Shown: positions 34,901 through 45,498 of the stretch, piece by piece
Layout: every line of letters begins with the position of its first letter
Position numbering within the stretch: position 1 is the stretch's first letter
NCBI RefSeq assembly: GCF_002575655.3
Contig: NC_053035.3
Coordinates: 95,319,322-95,383,321, forward strand
DNA from: Aegilops tauschii subsp. strangulata
Taxonomy: Eukaryota; Streptophyta; Magnoliopsida; Poales; Poaceae
Direction: 5' to 3'
Length of the DNA: 64,000 nt
Position numbers and translations under genes: made by a program
Notes under the pieces: model-generated
What the model saw: the letters and a program-made list of their open reading frames with translations, nothing else
The model's database searches: none
Told to the model about the DNA's origin: nothing

Positions 34901-37900
34901 TTATTACAAGCACGCCGATATTATACATAAAGGCGGATATGACACAAGGGGTATGGTGGCATAACTACTGACTCGTAATAAAAGTGGTGGTGGATATGTC
35001 ACAGTGAAGTGGGTGACAGGACTCCTAAATCTTACAGCTCATCGAGCGTCGGAGTGAGGTTCGAGGACTTATTTTTGGGTAGCAGAAGCGTATATAATCA
35101 AGTGACCAATTCCAGGATCGCACGGGACTGACTGGGACTCCTCTAGGCGTCGGACTCGCTATCGAACTCTTCATCCATAAGATCGCCTTCGTCAACATCT
35201 GGCCAAATCAACAAGCCAGGTGAGTACTATGAAAGTACTCGCAAGACAGTTTGGACGTAAGATAAAACAAATGCAAACATGATGCACATGAGCAGATTAG
35301 TAATGCGCACTCCGATAATAAACCTTGCACTTCATGGGAAATAAAAAGGAAGTCGGGCGGTAGTCGTCCCGAAATCCCAATGTAATACTGAAGGCTAATC
35401 GAGTGTCTGAAATGACGCCTCGAAAGGGTAAAAATAAATCAAACAATGCCTCAGACGGGCGTCACGGCGACACCACATAAAGGGCTTATATTGGAATATA
35501 AACGACGGTGTGTGCCACAGTCGGACGTCTGAGCGACATCACGTAAAGGGCTTATATCGAAAGTAAATAACAAGAGTGCCACAGTCGGACGTCTGAGCGA
35601 CATCACATAAAGGGCTTATATCGAAAGTGAATAACAAGAGTGCCACAGTCGGACGTCTGAGCGACATCACATAAAGGGCTTATATCGAAAGTAAATAACA
35701 AGAGTGCCACAGTCGGACGTCTGAGCGACATCACATAAAGGGCTTATATCGAAAGTAAATAACAAGAGTGCCACAGTCGGACGTCTGAGCGACATCACAT
35801 AAAGGGCTTATATTTCATTTTTACGAATTCAAGTGGCTCATGAATTTAACTCATCTCAAGGGAATGCTCAGGTATGTAATAATGAAAATGGTTAGTCCAT
35901 CCACAGTAATAACCTTCAACCTGGATTACCACTCATGTTTGTTCACCGGGGATTTTCACGGAGACTGACACAGAGACTGACATGGATATTGATATGGATA
36001 TGTTGACCAAGGTCCTTGACCATGGACACAATTTCTCGGAAGGTTTTGACTCTGCAGAGTTTGTACTTTTAACCACAGCCAACGGATTTCAGTAGTCACA
36101 AAGGACTAGTTCCGTTTACGGTATTTTAGGAGAAACACATCTAACCAGTACACACCCATTCCACATTCCGCTGCCATGAAATCACCCTAGGCAACGTTCA
36201 AGAAAAACTTTAAGACGGGGAGGCTACAACCTCGCGTAGCATGGGATCAAATTTATATCGCGCGCTCTAAGGGGTGCCCCCTCTCGGTCCCAACCGGAAA
36301 CACCCATGCCCCCTGACCGGATGACTGGCTTTAATCCAGGGCCATGGAACCCTCATCACGGCCCCTCTGTTTGGTGTGTACACGGAAAGAGGTTTGCAAC
36401 TTACTAAACCGTATTCTTTGCAGAAAACATGTGGTAGCACGAAAAGGGGCGGACGGTAACGTGACTCGGTCCACGTTAACGTTGGAGTTTAACGGTTGAC
36501 ATAAGACTAGCATGCTTCAACAATACCATCTTACCACCTATTCATGTCACCACATGATCAGGTTATGTCCCATCCTAAAGATCACATCAATATTCGAAGC
36601 ATATTGGTAGTTGCCTTGCATGCAACATGACACTCACTGATGTATACATAAACCTGCTATGCACTAACTATGCAAGCAAACATGCAAAACACTCATCATA
36701 TCAAAGGTTCAAACATGCTTGCCTGGTTCGGAGAAGTCGGAGCCTAGCTCGGCGAAGTTCGCGGTTCCGTCACCTCCTCCGGTATCTACGGTATAAAGAA
36801 ACCGTATACTAACGTGAATACCGTGTGTGTATAAAAATTATTCCAAAATTTTCCAAATAAATACTATAAAAAACTAGACAAAAATATAAGACTGACCAAA
36901 AAAGAATCAATCAAAAAGCATCTTTTGTTTAAAAGATATAAGGGTTTTAGTCCAAGGACTAATCTATGATGAAACTGAAAAGATCCAGGGGCTTGTTTGA
37001 AAAAGTAGGAAACGCTTCGGTACGAAATACGCCAGCCCAGAAGAAAACACACTTTGCCCGAAGGCGCCTTCAGAAAACGGTTCGAAGAAAAGAAAGAGAG
37101 GCTGACGGGGGGTCCCACCCGTCAGGTTCAAACTCCGAACACAGCTCGCCGGCGCCCGAGGGCTGCGGTGGTCGCCGGCGTTGATCCATGGCGACGTAGG
37201 GGGATCGGAGGGTACCTACGGGTTCACTGTGCCCTTCCGCGTCGGTGGGTGGTGGACTTGACCGTCGGCGAGCACCACGGCGACGGTGGCCTTTTCTCCG
37301 GCGGACGGTGGTTCGGGCGAGGATGAAACTCTCCGGTGGGTGCTGCAAACTTCAAATTAGTGCGCGGGTTAGAGAGGTGGATGCACTAGGAGGCTACTAG
37401 CATGAGTTGAGGGGCGGGGGTGCACGCACTGGAGCGAAACTTGCCGGATCCCGAAGCGGGTCGAGGCAGCCGGAGTTGGGGAAGAAGACCTCCTCGAGGC
37501 CTTCCCAGTGGCTTGGCGTGGTTCTTGTGGGGTGGGACCTCGACCACGCACCATCACTCCACCCCACAAGAACCACGCCAAGCCACTGGGAAGGCCTCGA
37601 GGAGGTCTTCTTCCCCAACTCCGGCCGCCTCAACCCGCTTCGGGATACGGCAAGATTCGCTCCAGTGCATGCACCCCCGCCCCTCAACTCATGCCAGTAG
37701 CCTCCTAGTGCATCCACCTCTCTAACCCGCACACTAATTTGAAGTTTGCAGCACCCACCGGAGAGTTTCATCCTCGCCCGAACCACCGTTCGCCGGAGAT
37801 AAGGCCGTCGTCGCCGTGGTGCTCGCCGACGGTCAAGTCCACCACCCACCGACGTGGAAGGGCACAGTGAACCCGTAGGTACCCTCCGATCCCCCTACCT

Positions 37901-40900
37901 CGCCGTGGATCAACGCCGGCGACCACCGCAGCCCTCGGGCGCTGGCGAGCTCTGTTCGGAGTTTGAACCTGACGGGTGGGACCCCCCCCCCCGTCAGCCT
38001 CTCTTTCTTTTCTTTGAACCGTTTTCTGAAGGTGCCTTCGGGCAAAATGTGTTTTCTTCTGGGCTGGCGTATTTTGTACCGAAGCGTTTCCTGCTTTTTC
38101 AAACAAGCCCCTGGATCTTCTGTTTCATCACAGATTAGTCCTTGGACTAAAACCCTTATATCTTTTAAACAAAAGATGCTTTTTGATTGATTCTTTTTTT
38201 GTTAGTCTTATATTTTTGTCTAGTTTTTATAGTATTTATTTGGAAAAAATTTGGAATAATTTTTATACACACACGGTATTCACGTTAGTATACGGTTTCT
38301 TTATACCATAGATACTGGAGGAGGCGACGAAACCGCGAACTTCGCCGAGCTAGGCTCCGACTTCTCCGAACCAGGCAAGCATGTTTGAACCTTTGATATG
38401 ATGAGTGTTTTGCATGTTTGCTTGCATAGTTAGTGCATAGCAGGTTTATGTATACATCAGTGAGTGTCATGTTGCATGCAAGACAACTACCAATATGCTT
38501 CGAATATTGATGTGATCTTTAGGATGGGAGAAAACCTGATCATGTGGTGACATGAATAGGTGGTAAGATGGTATTGTTGAAACATGCCAGTCTTATGTCA
38601 ACCGTTACCGTCCGCCCCTTTTCGTGCTACCACATGTTTTCTGCAAAGAATACGGTTTAGTAAGTTGCAAACCTCTTTCCGTGTACACACCAAACAGAGG
38701 GGCCGCGATGAGGGTTCCATGGCCCTGGATTAAAGCCAGTCATCCGGTCAGGGGGCATGGGTGTTTCCGGTTGGGACCGAGAGGGGGGCACCCCTTAGAG
38801 CGCGCGATATAAATTTGATCCCATGCTACGCGAGGTTGTAGCCTCCCCGTCTTAAAGTTTTTCTTGAACGTTGCCTAGGGTGATTCCTGGCAGCGGAATG
38901 TGGAATGGGTGTGTACTGGTTAGATGTGTTTCTCCTAAAATACCGTAAACGGAACTAGTCCTTTGTGACTACTGAAATCCGTTGGCTGTGGTTAAAAGTA
39001 CAAACTCTGCAGAGTCAAAACCTTCCGAGAAATTGTGTCCATGGTCAAGGACCTTGGTCAACATATCCATATCAATATCCAGGTCAGTCTCTGTGTGAGT
39101 CTCCGTGAAAATCCCCGGTGAACAAACATGAGTGGTAATCCAGGTTGAAAGTTATTACTGTGGATGGACTAACCGTTTTCATTATTACATACCTGAGCAT
39201 TCCCTTGAGATGAGTTAAATTCATGAGCCACTTGAATTCGTAAAAATGAAATATAAGCCCTTTATGTGATGTCGCTCAGACGTCTAACTGTGGCACTCTT
39301 GTTATTTACTTTCGATATAAACCCTTTATGTGATGTCGCTCAGACGTCCGACTGTGGCACTCTTGTTATTTACTTTCGATATAAGCCCTTTATGTGATGT
39401 CGCTCAGACGTCCGACTGTGGCACTCTTGTTAGTTACTTTCGATATAAGCCCTTTATGTGATGTCGCTCAGACGTCCGACTGTGGCACTCTTGTTATTTA
39501 CTTTCGATATAAGCCCTTTACGTGATGTCGCTCAGACGTCCGACTGTGGCACGCACCATCGTTTATATTCCAATATAAGCCCTTTATGTTGTGTCGCCCT
39601 GACGCCCGACTGAGGCATTGTTTGATTTATTTTTACCCTTTCGAGGCGTCATTTCAGACACTCGATTGGCCTTCAGTATTACATTGGGATTTCGGGAGGA
39701 CTACCGCCCGACTTCCTTTTTATTTCCCATGCAGTGCAAGGTTTATTATTGGAGTGCGCATTACTAATCTGCTCATGTGCATCATGTTTGCATTTGTTAT
39801 ATCTTATGTCCAAACTGTCTTGCGAGTACTTTCGTAGTACTCGCCTGGCTTGTTGGTTTGGCCAGATGTTGACGAAGGTGATCTTATGGATGAAGAGTTC
39901 GATAGCGAGTCCGACGCCTAGAGGAGTCCCAGTCAGTCCCGTGCGATCCTGGAATTGGTCACTTGTATTATATACGCTTCCGCTACCAAAAAATAAAAGT
40001 CCTCGAGCCTCACTCCGACGCTCGATGAGCTGTAAGATTTAGGAGTCCTGTCACCCACTTCACTGTGACATATCCACCACCACTTTTATTACGAGTCAGT
40101 AGTTATGCCACCATACCCCTTGTGTCATATCCGCCTTTATGTATAATATCGACGTGGTTGTAATAAATTGTTGAGTAGCCTCCGCTCAACCTTGTATTAT
40201 ATTTAGTACTCCTGGATTTTTCTGTATCAAGGATTTGTCTATCAGTAAGAAGAATTCTTCTATACTGGTCCGTTAAAGGGATCGGTTTCTCAATAAATGT
40301 TTTATTGGAAAACCGGTCGTGACACTGCGCCATAGGATTTAGACCGGCGTGCTGACCTCTCTGTTGTGCCTAGGTGGGGCTGCGACGTGTTGATCTTCCG
40401 CGGCCGGGCATGACCCAGAAAAGTGTGTCCGGCCAAATGGGATCGAGCGTGTTGGGTTATGTGGTGCACCCCTGCAGGGAAGTTTATCTATTCGAATAGC
40501 CGTGTCCCTCGGTAAAAGGACGACCCGGAGTTGTACCTTGACCTTATGACAACTAGAACTGGATACTTAATAAAACACACCCTTCCAAGTGCCAGATATA
40601 ACCCGGTGATCGCTCTCTAACAGGGCGACGAGGAGGGGATCGCCGGGTAGGATTATGTTATGCGATGCTACTTGGTGAACTTACCATCTATTCTCTTCTA
40701 CATGCTGCAAGATGGAGGTGGCCTGAAGCGTAGTCTTCGACAGGATTAGCTATCCCCCTCTTATTCTAGCATTTTGCAGTTCAGTCCACCGATATGGCCA
40801 TTTACACATATACCCATGCATATGTAGTGTAGATCCTTGCTTGCGAGTACGTTGGATGAGTACTCACGGTTGGTTTTCTCCCTCTTTTCCCCCTTTCCTT

Positions 40901-41023
40901 TCTACCTGGTTGTCGCAACCAGATGCTGGAGCCCAGGAGCCAGACGCCACCGTCGGCGACGACTCCTACTACACTGGAGGAGCCTACTACTACGTGCAGC
41001 CCGCTGACGACGACCAGGAGTAG
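25105..41023 (+). CDS. LTR-encoded split acidic ORF, LARD-1 5' LTR copy (interrupted)
   Basis: Exon 25105-25179 (75 nt) follows a polypyrimidine tract and acceptor TCTCCGGTAG and ends at a GC-type donor ACCAG|GCAAGC. The next exon 40923-41023 follows GTCGCAACCAG and ends at TAG 41021-41023. The junction G|AT restores Asp. The predicted peptide begins DYETDAAAAQFNYGV and ends AYYYVQPADDDQE: acidic, Tyr-rich, no known domain. The composite at 25905-40324 sits in its intron. The 5'-most coding exon is not identified. Splicing is inferred from consensus sites and from the same arrangement in LTRs A and B. Confidence 0.5.
25404..25431. repeat. Perfect 10-bp stem hairpin in LARD-1 LTR
   Basis: ccgtgatcac, loop ttcgggag, gtgatcacgg. 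The identical structure is at 47601-47628 in the 3' LTR. Confidence 0.9.
27198..27205 (+). promoter_or_regulatory. TATA box of LTR A
   Basis: tataaaag in a GC-rich setting; transcription would be expected to start about 25-32 bp downstream, near 27223-27235. A matching TATA box of LTR B is at 32149-32156. Confidence 0.75.
28963..29535. repeat. 64-bp tandem array, 9 copies (LTR A)
   Basis: Units start with ataagccctttatgtgatgt and contain cgctcagacgtccgactgtg; starts fall exactly 64 bp apart (28963, 29027, 29091 and so on). Copies differ by a few substitutions. The same array has five copies plus a divergent sixth in each palindrome arm. Confidence 0.97.
29887..30048 (-). CDS. 53-residue antisense single-pass membrane protein ORF
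   Basis: On the minus strand ATG 30048-30046 opens an uninterrupted 53-codon frame to TAG 29889-29887. Residues 9-32 (YVVLMCGGLATLLGFSVLLC and four more) form one hydrophobic helix. An acidic N-terminus (MAEVMPD) precedes it and a charged tail with DDRRDAAAR follows, which would orient the tail to the cytosol by the positive-inside rule. A TATA box (TATAAAA, 30155-30149 on the minus strand) lies about 100 bp upstream of the ATG with a C/T-rich leader between. I recognise no family. It could be a captured host micro-gene, an element-specific small protein or chance. The consistent promoter, leader and ORF order argues against chance. Confidence 0.45.
   Translation of the reverse strand: MAEVMPDWYVVLMCGGLATLLGFSVLLCAMILDDRRDAAARVLALRGGGDHED
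30149..30155 (-). promoter_or_regulatory. TATA box of the antisense mini-gene
   Basis: TATAAAA on the minus strand (context GAGCTATAAAATGATC), followed downstream by a pyrimidine-rich leader and the 53-codon ORF. Confidence 0.5.
32938..34606 (+). CDS. LTR-encoded split acidic ORF, LTR B copy
   Basis: Exon about 32938-32995 encodes DFEEEGNLQKEHPRLHTLE and ends at GC donor CTTGAAG|GCAAGC. Exon 34530-34606 follows acceptor TTGGCCAG and encodes a peptide beginning DFLRGEERCDDSPGTH and ending in a TAG at 34604-34606; the junction G|AT gives Asp as in LTR A and LARD-1. The 5' acceptor (AAAATAG) has a weak pyrimidine tract and seems to start the exon in a different phase from the other families, so the upstream part is uncertain. 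No known domain. Confidence 0.4.
34031..34285. repeat. 64-bp tandem array, 4 copies (LTR B)
   Basis: Starts at 34031, 34095, 34159 and 34223; the unit has ataagccctttatgtggtgt and cgctcagacgcccgactgtg, the same length and core as in LTR A but with family-specific differences. Confidence 0.96.
34863..40204. repeat. 5.3-kb inverted repeat (palindrome) of LTR A downstream region
   Basis: Left arm 34863-37535 is the reverse complement of right arm 37559-40204, with a 23-base spacer at 37536-37558. The two differ by scattered substitutions and small indels. Each arm holds five 64-bp repeat copies plus a divergent sixth (the 5' LTR copy has nine). The left arm abuts the end of LTR B. Confidence 0.95.
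37540..40324 (+). repeat. LTR A downstream part (R-U5-like), direct copy to the LTR end
   Basis: Matches 27223 onward of the 5' copy, i.e. from the expected transcription start, with no upstream promoter part, and runs to the terminal ggtcgtgaca at 40324 next to the TSD. Confidence 0.85.
38312..39921 (+). CDS. LTR-encoded split acidic ORF, LTR A copy
   Basis: Exon 38312-38374 (63 nt) follows an ATACCATAG acceptor (TACCGTAG in the 5' copy at 27989) and ends at GC donor ACCAG|GCAAGC. Exon 39866-39921 follows TTTGGCCAG and ends at TAG 39919-39921. Spliced in phase (G|AT, Asp), the tail reads VDEGDLMDEEFDSESDA, strongly acidic; the first exon gives a segment with NFAELGSDFSEP. The intron is 1491 nt. 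The mirror copy in the left arm keeps its terminal exon at 35198-35143 on the minus strand. Function unknown. Confidence 0.5.
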
Positions 41024-41317
41024 TTAGGAGGTCCCAGGCAGGAGGCCTTGCCTTTTCGATCGTTGCTACTATTGTGCTAGCCTTCTTAAGGCAAACTTGT
41101 TTAACTTATGTATGTACTCAGATATTGTTGCTTCCGCTGACTCGTCTATGATCAAGCACTTGTATTCGAGCCCTCGAGGCCCCTGACTTGTATTATGATG
41201 CTTGTATGACTTATTTATGTTGTAGAGTTGTGTTGTGATATCTTCCCGTGAGTCTCTGATCTTGATCGTACACATTTGCGTGCATGATTAGTGTACGGTC
41301 AAATCGGGGGCATCACA
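40330..41317 (+). repeat. LARD-1 5' LTR, second part
   Basis: Continues the LARD-1 LTR after the composite and ends ggggcatcaca at 41317, inverted to the TGTGA start. It contains the palindrome ccctgcaggg (40470-40479) with the motif ctattcgaatagccgtgtcc, and the terminal exon 40923-41023. Confidence 0.9.
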
Positions 41318-41320
41318 AGT

Positions 41321-41332
41321 TGGTATCAGAGC
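41321..41332 (+). promoter_or_regulatory. LARD-1 primer-binding site (initiator Met-tRNA)
   Basis: TGGTATCAGAGC, three bases after the 5' LTR end, complementary to the 3' end of plant initiator Met-tRNA. Confidence 0.95.
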
Positions 41333-44300
41333 CAACTGCGTGTAGGAACCCCCCTTCCAAACTCCTTGGCCGAAGTCGTGTCTAGTCCTAAAAAACTTTT
41401 ACTAACATGGCTGTGAGTCTTACGGGCCCACGTCGCCATTGGGTGGTACTAGGATCTTTTACTCCTCGATCTATACTCTGGGACTCTAAACTCTCTTCTA
41501 TTCGGGTTTAAATGGTTTTACTAACTCTAACCTTAGGATCTCGTGGTCACTTCGTCCCGGAGAGCCCCTTATTACAGATGATCGTCTGCTGCACCAGAAG
41601 GATCCGAAGATACTCTCCGATGTTCTCTTGAGACTTTATGGTGTCGCTTTTGCAATTCCCTTCCATCGATAAACCCATGTGGATAACCACGTATACTCGC
41701 CATTCATACAATGCTTCCCAGTTGATCTTGTTATTACAAGATACCCCGAAATTCTCTTTGCTGCTCCGAGAATCCTTTGAGCTTACTGCCTTGCTGTTCT
41801 TTGCCACATGAATACCACTATGGATAATTTCTAGCACTCACCGGATATTTGCTCATCCCCAGTTGATTCATGTATTTCACAAAAGTCTTCAAAATACTAT
41901 TTGAACTTCCGAAATCCTGAGTAGCCTATTGCTCTTGAAATTCTTACTTGCTTGCATTATGGTTAATCCCATAAGTCTATAATCTTATTGGCATCTCTTG
42001 TCATTATCATTTTGAGTCCGTTGATTCAATTTGTTGCAAATGTTCACAATCCTCAATCAGATCCTAGTATTCATCCTTCCAGCTCAGACGTCATTTTAAA
42101 CGTGAGCTGGATCTCGACCAAACAAATTTGCCATCGATTGTACCCGTAAGTTTACTCAACTTATCCATCCTCAATCAGAGCGTTTGCTTCTGATCCCTTG
42201 AATTTGAAATTATAATTCCTTTGCATTGAGCTTTGAGTTAGTCAGTTGTTTCTATGATCTGATCTCCTTGCATTCTTTCTTCCTCTGGTTGAGTACTGAT
42301 GCTCACATCAGATCCCTTGTGGACCACCAGACCCTTTTGTCGGATTTTATCCGACAATGTCCTTCATATTAAATAAGCTTGTGAGCTTTTCCTCGTATAC
42401 ATAATGCCTTTGGCAAATTGTATCCTCTGCTTTGTGAACCATGCTCTACTTTCGAGCTTGTATTATTTACTCCGAAGTTTGTGGTATATGTTCCTAAGAT
42501 GCCCTGATGGGTTGAACCTATGCCTTCCCTAATCCGTGTGAACCCGAAAGATTTCACGGGTCATACTTAGCTGGTATTGCATCAGGTAAAAACTTTCAAC
42601 AACTAATGTCATTTTTGAAATACGAGAGGTGAATGAAAGGTTATGCGTTGAACAAGTGGGAGTCGACCTTGAACCCTGTGTTCATGCCCATGGACACGAT
42701 GTATACCTTATCATGGAAGCTTCTCTTAAATTAATTATCCCCTTGTTATAAGTTCATCTGGTATCCATGGACGTGGTTCCGACCATGTTTCTCCTTGATT
42801 CCGTTTCTCGTGCAAGTTTGAGCACTTGTCTTCTGCAGAGCAATACCCTAGTCCAACCTCTACCTTGATCTGTCGTCGAGTATTACCCCCTGGTATCTCG
42901 AGATTATCATGGAACTGCATAACTTCTTATGAGTTCTTCATCAAGTGCTACATTCTCACTGATTCCAATTTTCCACGGGCTCTGAGTTATTAATCACGCA
43001 AAGACACCGATAACTGAACCGAGTCCGCACTACGGTTCAACAACTCTTAGTAATCTTCTTTAAGTACGAGTTTGTACCCGATCACGCCATTCCTAGCCTG
43101 TTTGGCTATATCATTATCTTGATGATTTTAACTGTGCTACCTGGTCCTTATTCCCGGAGCACCACTTTCGACGATGAGCTAAGCTTACGTCGATTTTCCT
43201 CATCATATCGTTTCACCTCGAACAACAAACTTGACCCCGAGTTTGTGTAGTATCTGTGGCTCCAATAATCTTTCGTTGCATCAGTCCTTTTGCTTGATGC
43301 AGTCGCTGATCAATTGCTTCTTCGTGGATCCCCTCGACAACAAAATGTCGTGATCATCATCAACATTTTGACTCCTTCCAGGATATCAATGGAATTCTTG
43401 ATGATAAGTGCCATCCTCGTTCCTTGGTAATTTGAGTTACCATCGACAACATCCTTACATTCCTTTCATCACAAACTTGATCATGTTATGGAGCTCCTTG
43501 CTAACCAGCTTATGTTATGTTCTACCTTGGAGTATTACCATCTTTTATGTCAAGGATATTGAGAATTTCTCCACCTCTTGAGAATTCTTGATATAGTAAT
43601 ACTTCTCGCCATCTCCATTTGTTTTCTGATCCCAGTGTTGTTTCTAACCTGAATACCGACAATTGAACTATGATGCGTGAATTCAAAACTTCTAGCAATC
43701 CTATTGCTTTGGAGTTAATGGTCGATAGTTCATTCTTAGACTATTGGTTATCGAATCACCGTTCCAACATTGATCATGCTACCTAAGCCCATATTTTGGG
43801 TGCAGCTTTCCACCAATGTTTAATTGGGTATGTTTTCCTTGAGCATACCTCATTATATCATTTGATCTGACAAATGTTATCTCTTTGTTCACATGAATGT
43901 GGAAATCCATCTTTTGGAAATCTCGATGAATTGTCGTTTAGTTCATCAGCCATCCCCTCATCCTCTCCTTGGTTTAATGATGAACTCTTGTTTCGGAACT
44001 CGCTTCCGCAGTAAATTTCTCGAGAATCTTAAAATGTCGTCTCGTCAATTTGTTTTGCACCTTTTCTTCTAAGGCATATTGAGTCTGAGGTATCCAAACA
44101 TCGATCAGATCTGAATCCCGGTCATATATGATGGTTGGAACATTTTTCCAAGAGTTATAACACTGGTCTTTTATGACCCGGTAAGGTGATGGCATGCCCA
44201 GCACACCTGGCGTGATGACCTGTTGTTATTGTTTCCTTAGTAGCAAGGTTATCCATTCTTCCATGATAAAATTGTAAGACTTATTCTACAAGTTTTCCTG

Positions 44301-45486
44301 ATGGATCCTTCCTGTATCCAAAGTCTCATCTTTGTTTGAAGACCTTGTCAATGCTATCTCGAAGCATGTCTGTGGTACTCCGATTTTCAATAAGAGCATT
44401 TGAAGAACAATGCTAAATTTTCTTTGTCCATTATCCAAACACCGTTGTATGGGTGAAGTCATGAAATTTCTTTCCCCTTACCTAAATGGTTTTCTACTTC
44501 TATCATGTCATGGATATCATGCTCTGTTTGTCCTTGGGAAGGAAATACCCCTGAAATATGTGTTTTAACACATTTTCCTTTCTATTGTTCTGTTTAATCT
44601 GATAATCATATTTTCCTTTCCATTGTTTGGTTTAACCTTTCTTGTGATCTATATGATCTAAGCAGTAATATTCTCCTGCTTATGTAAACACCTCGGTGTA
44701 CAAATCTGTCAGTAAGACCCTGTTACTATTGCTGATGGCATTCTGATAACCACCGATGGACGAGGACCTTGCCTATTGGTCCGCCTCGTTAAACAAGCAG
44801 GAAAATGGTTCTCTTTGTCCCTCGCCCTTGGTACCAACGTTGTTGCCAACATAACTGACAGGCTACCCTCTGACATGTCTTGCTATCATGACCGTGTAAG
44901 ATGCCAACGGCCTTCCTACTTTTAACCACATGGTGGGCCCATAACCCGCAGTTCCACAGGATCGAAACATGACTCTCCTGTACCCCCATGTTGCCAAAGT
45001 TATTCCTCGTGCTTGATTTCGTATATAATTCATGGGTCATCTTCCTAGTAATATACTTTGGTATCAGACGCAATACTTATTCTCGTTGCTCTGGACCCCT
45101 TTCACACTTTGTTCAGGCATCGACTGATTGCCTACCCGCTTAAACTTCTCATAGTACCTCCTTACTTTGCTCTCGAAATTTTCTTAAGTTTCAGTTCGAG
45201 AGTTACTTTCCGCCACCTTCCCCCGATGTTACTACCAGGTAGTCAACCTTGCAGAGGTCCGTTCTTCCGGAATAACCACCCTTTATTCTTTCGTAAGTAC
45301 GATGGAGTTCCCGAAGAAAGGATGACGACTTGATCATGGTGACTTGAAGCAGAGAAATGAAGACATCAACGAAAGGGATCAACCTCTTCGAAAGGGCAAC
45401 CAAGACCGAGAAGAATCGTTAGAATTTCGTAACCGAGTCTTTCCCCTTTACTCCGCCTCTTAAATCTCGGGACGAGATTTCTTGTA
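41333..45486 (+). other. LARD-1 non-coding interior
   Basis: No frame longer than about 96 codons and none convincing. Sequence near the primer site (tgtagga, tccaa, tgg, cgaagt, gtctag) and around 43680-43830 resembles the interior of LARD-4 read on its own strand, so the two share an ancestral interior. It may be a decayed gag-pol. It ends with the imperfect hairpin aatctcgggacgagatt near 45464-45480. Confidence 0.75.
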
Positions 45487-45498
45487 GTGGAGGAGAAT
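45487..45498 (+). promoter_or_regulatory. LARD-1 polypurine tract
   Basis: gtggaggagaat immediately before the 3' LTR, the expected site of plus-strand priming. Confidence 0.85.

Larger units (their letters stand above)
25905..40324 (+). mobile_element. Composite LARD-like insertion (LTR families A and B), TSD CTGCG
   Basis: Starts tgtgacaccc at 25905 and ends ggtcgtgaca at 40324. A perfect duplication CTGCG flanks it (25900-25904 and 40325-40329), and removing it makes the LARD-1 5' LTR contiguous with its 3' LTR. Inside, in order: LTR A from its 5' end to a tandem array (25905-29535); a 1.2-kb interior fragment of another element (29536-30720); a complete LTR B (30721-34862); an inverted copy of the downstream part of LTR A (34863-37535); and the same part in direct orientation to the LTR end (37540-40324). 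No polymerase gene is present. Confidence 0.85.

Noticed and set aside
41333..45486. Hidden gag-pol in the LARD-1 interior
   Set aside because: No frame beyond about 96 codons on either strand and no reverse transcriptase, RNase H or integrase motif visible.
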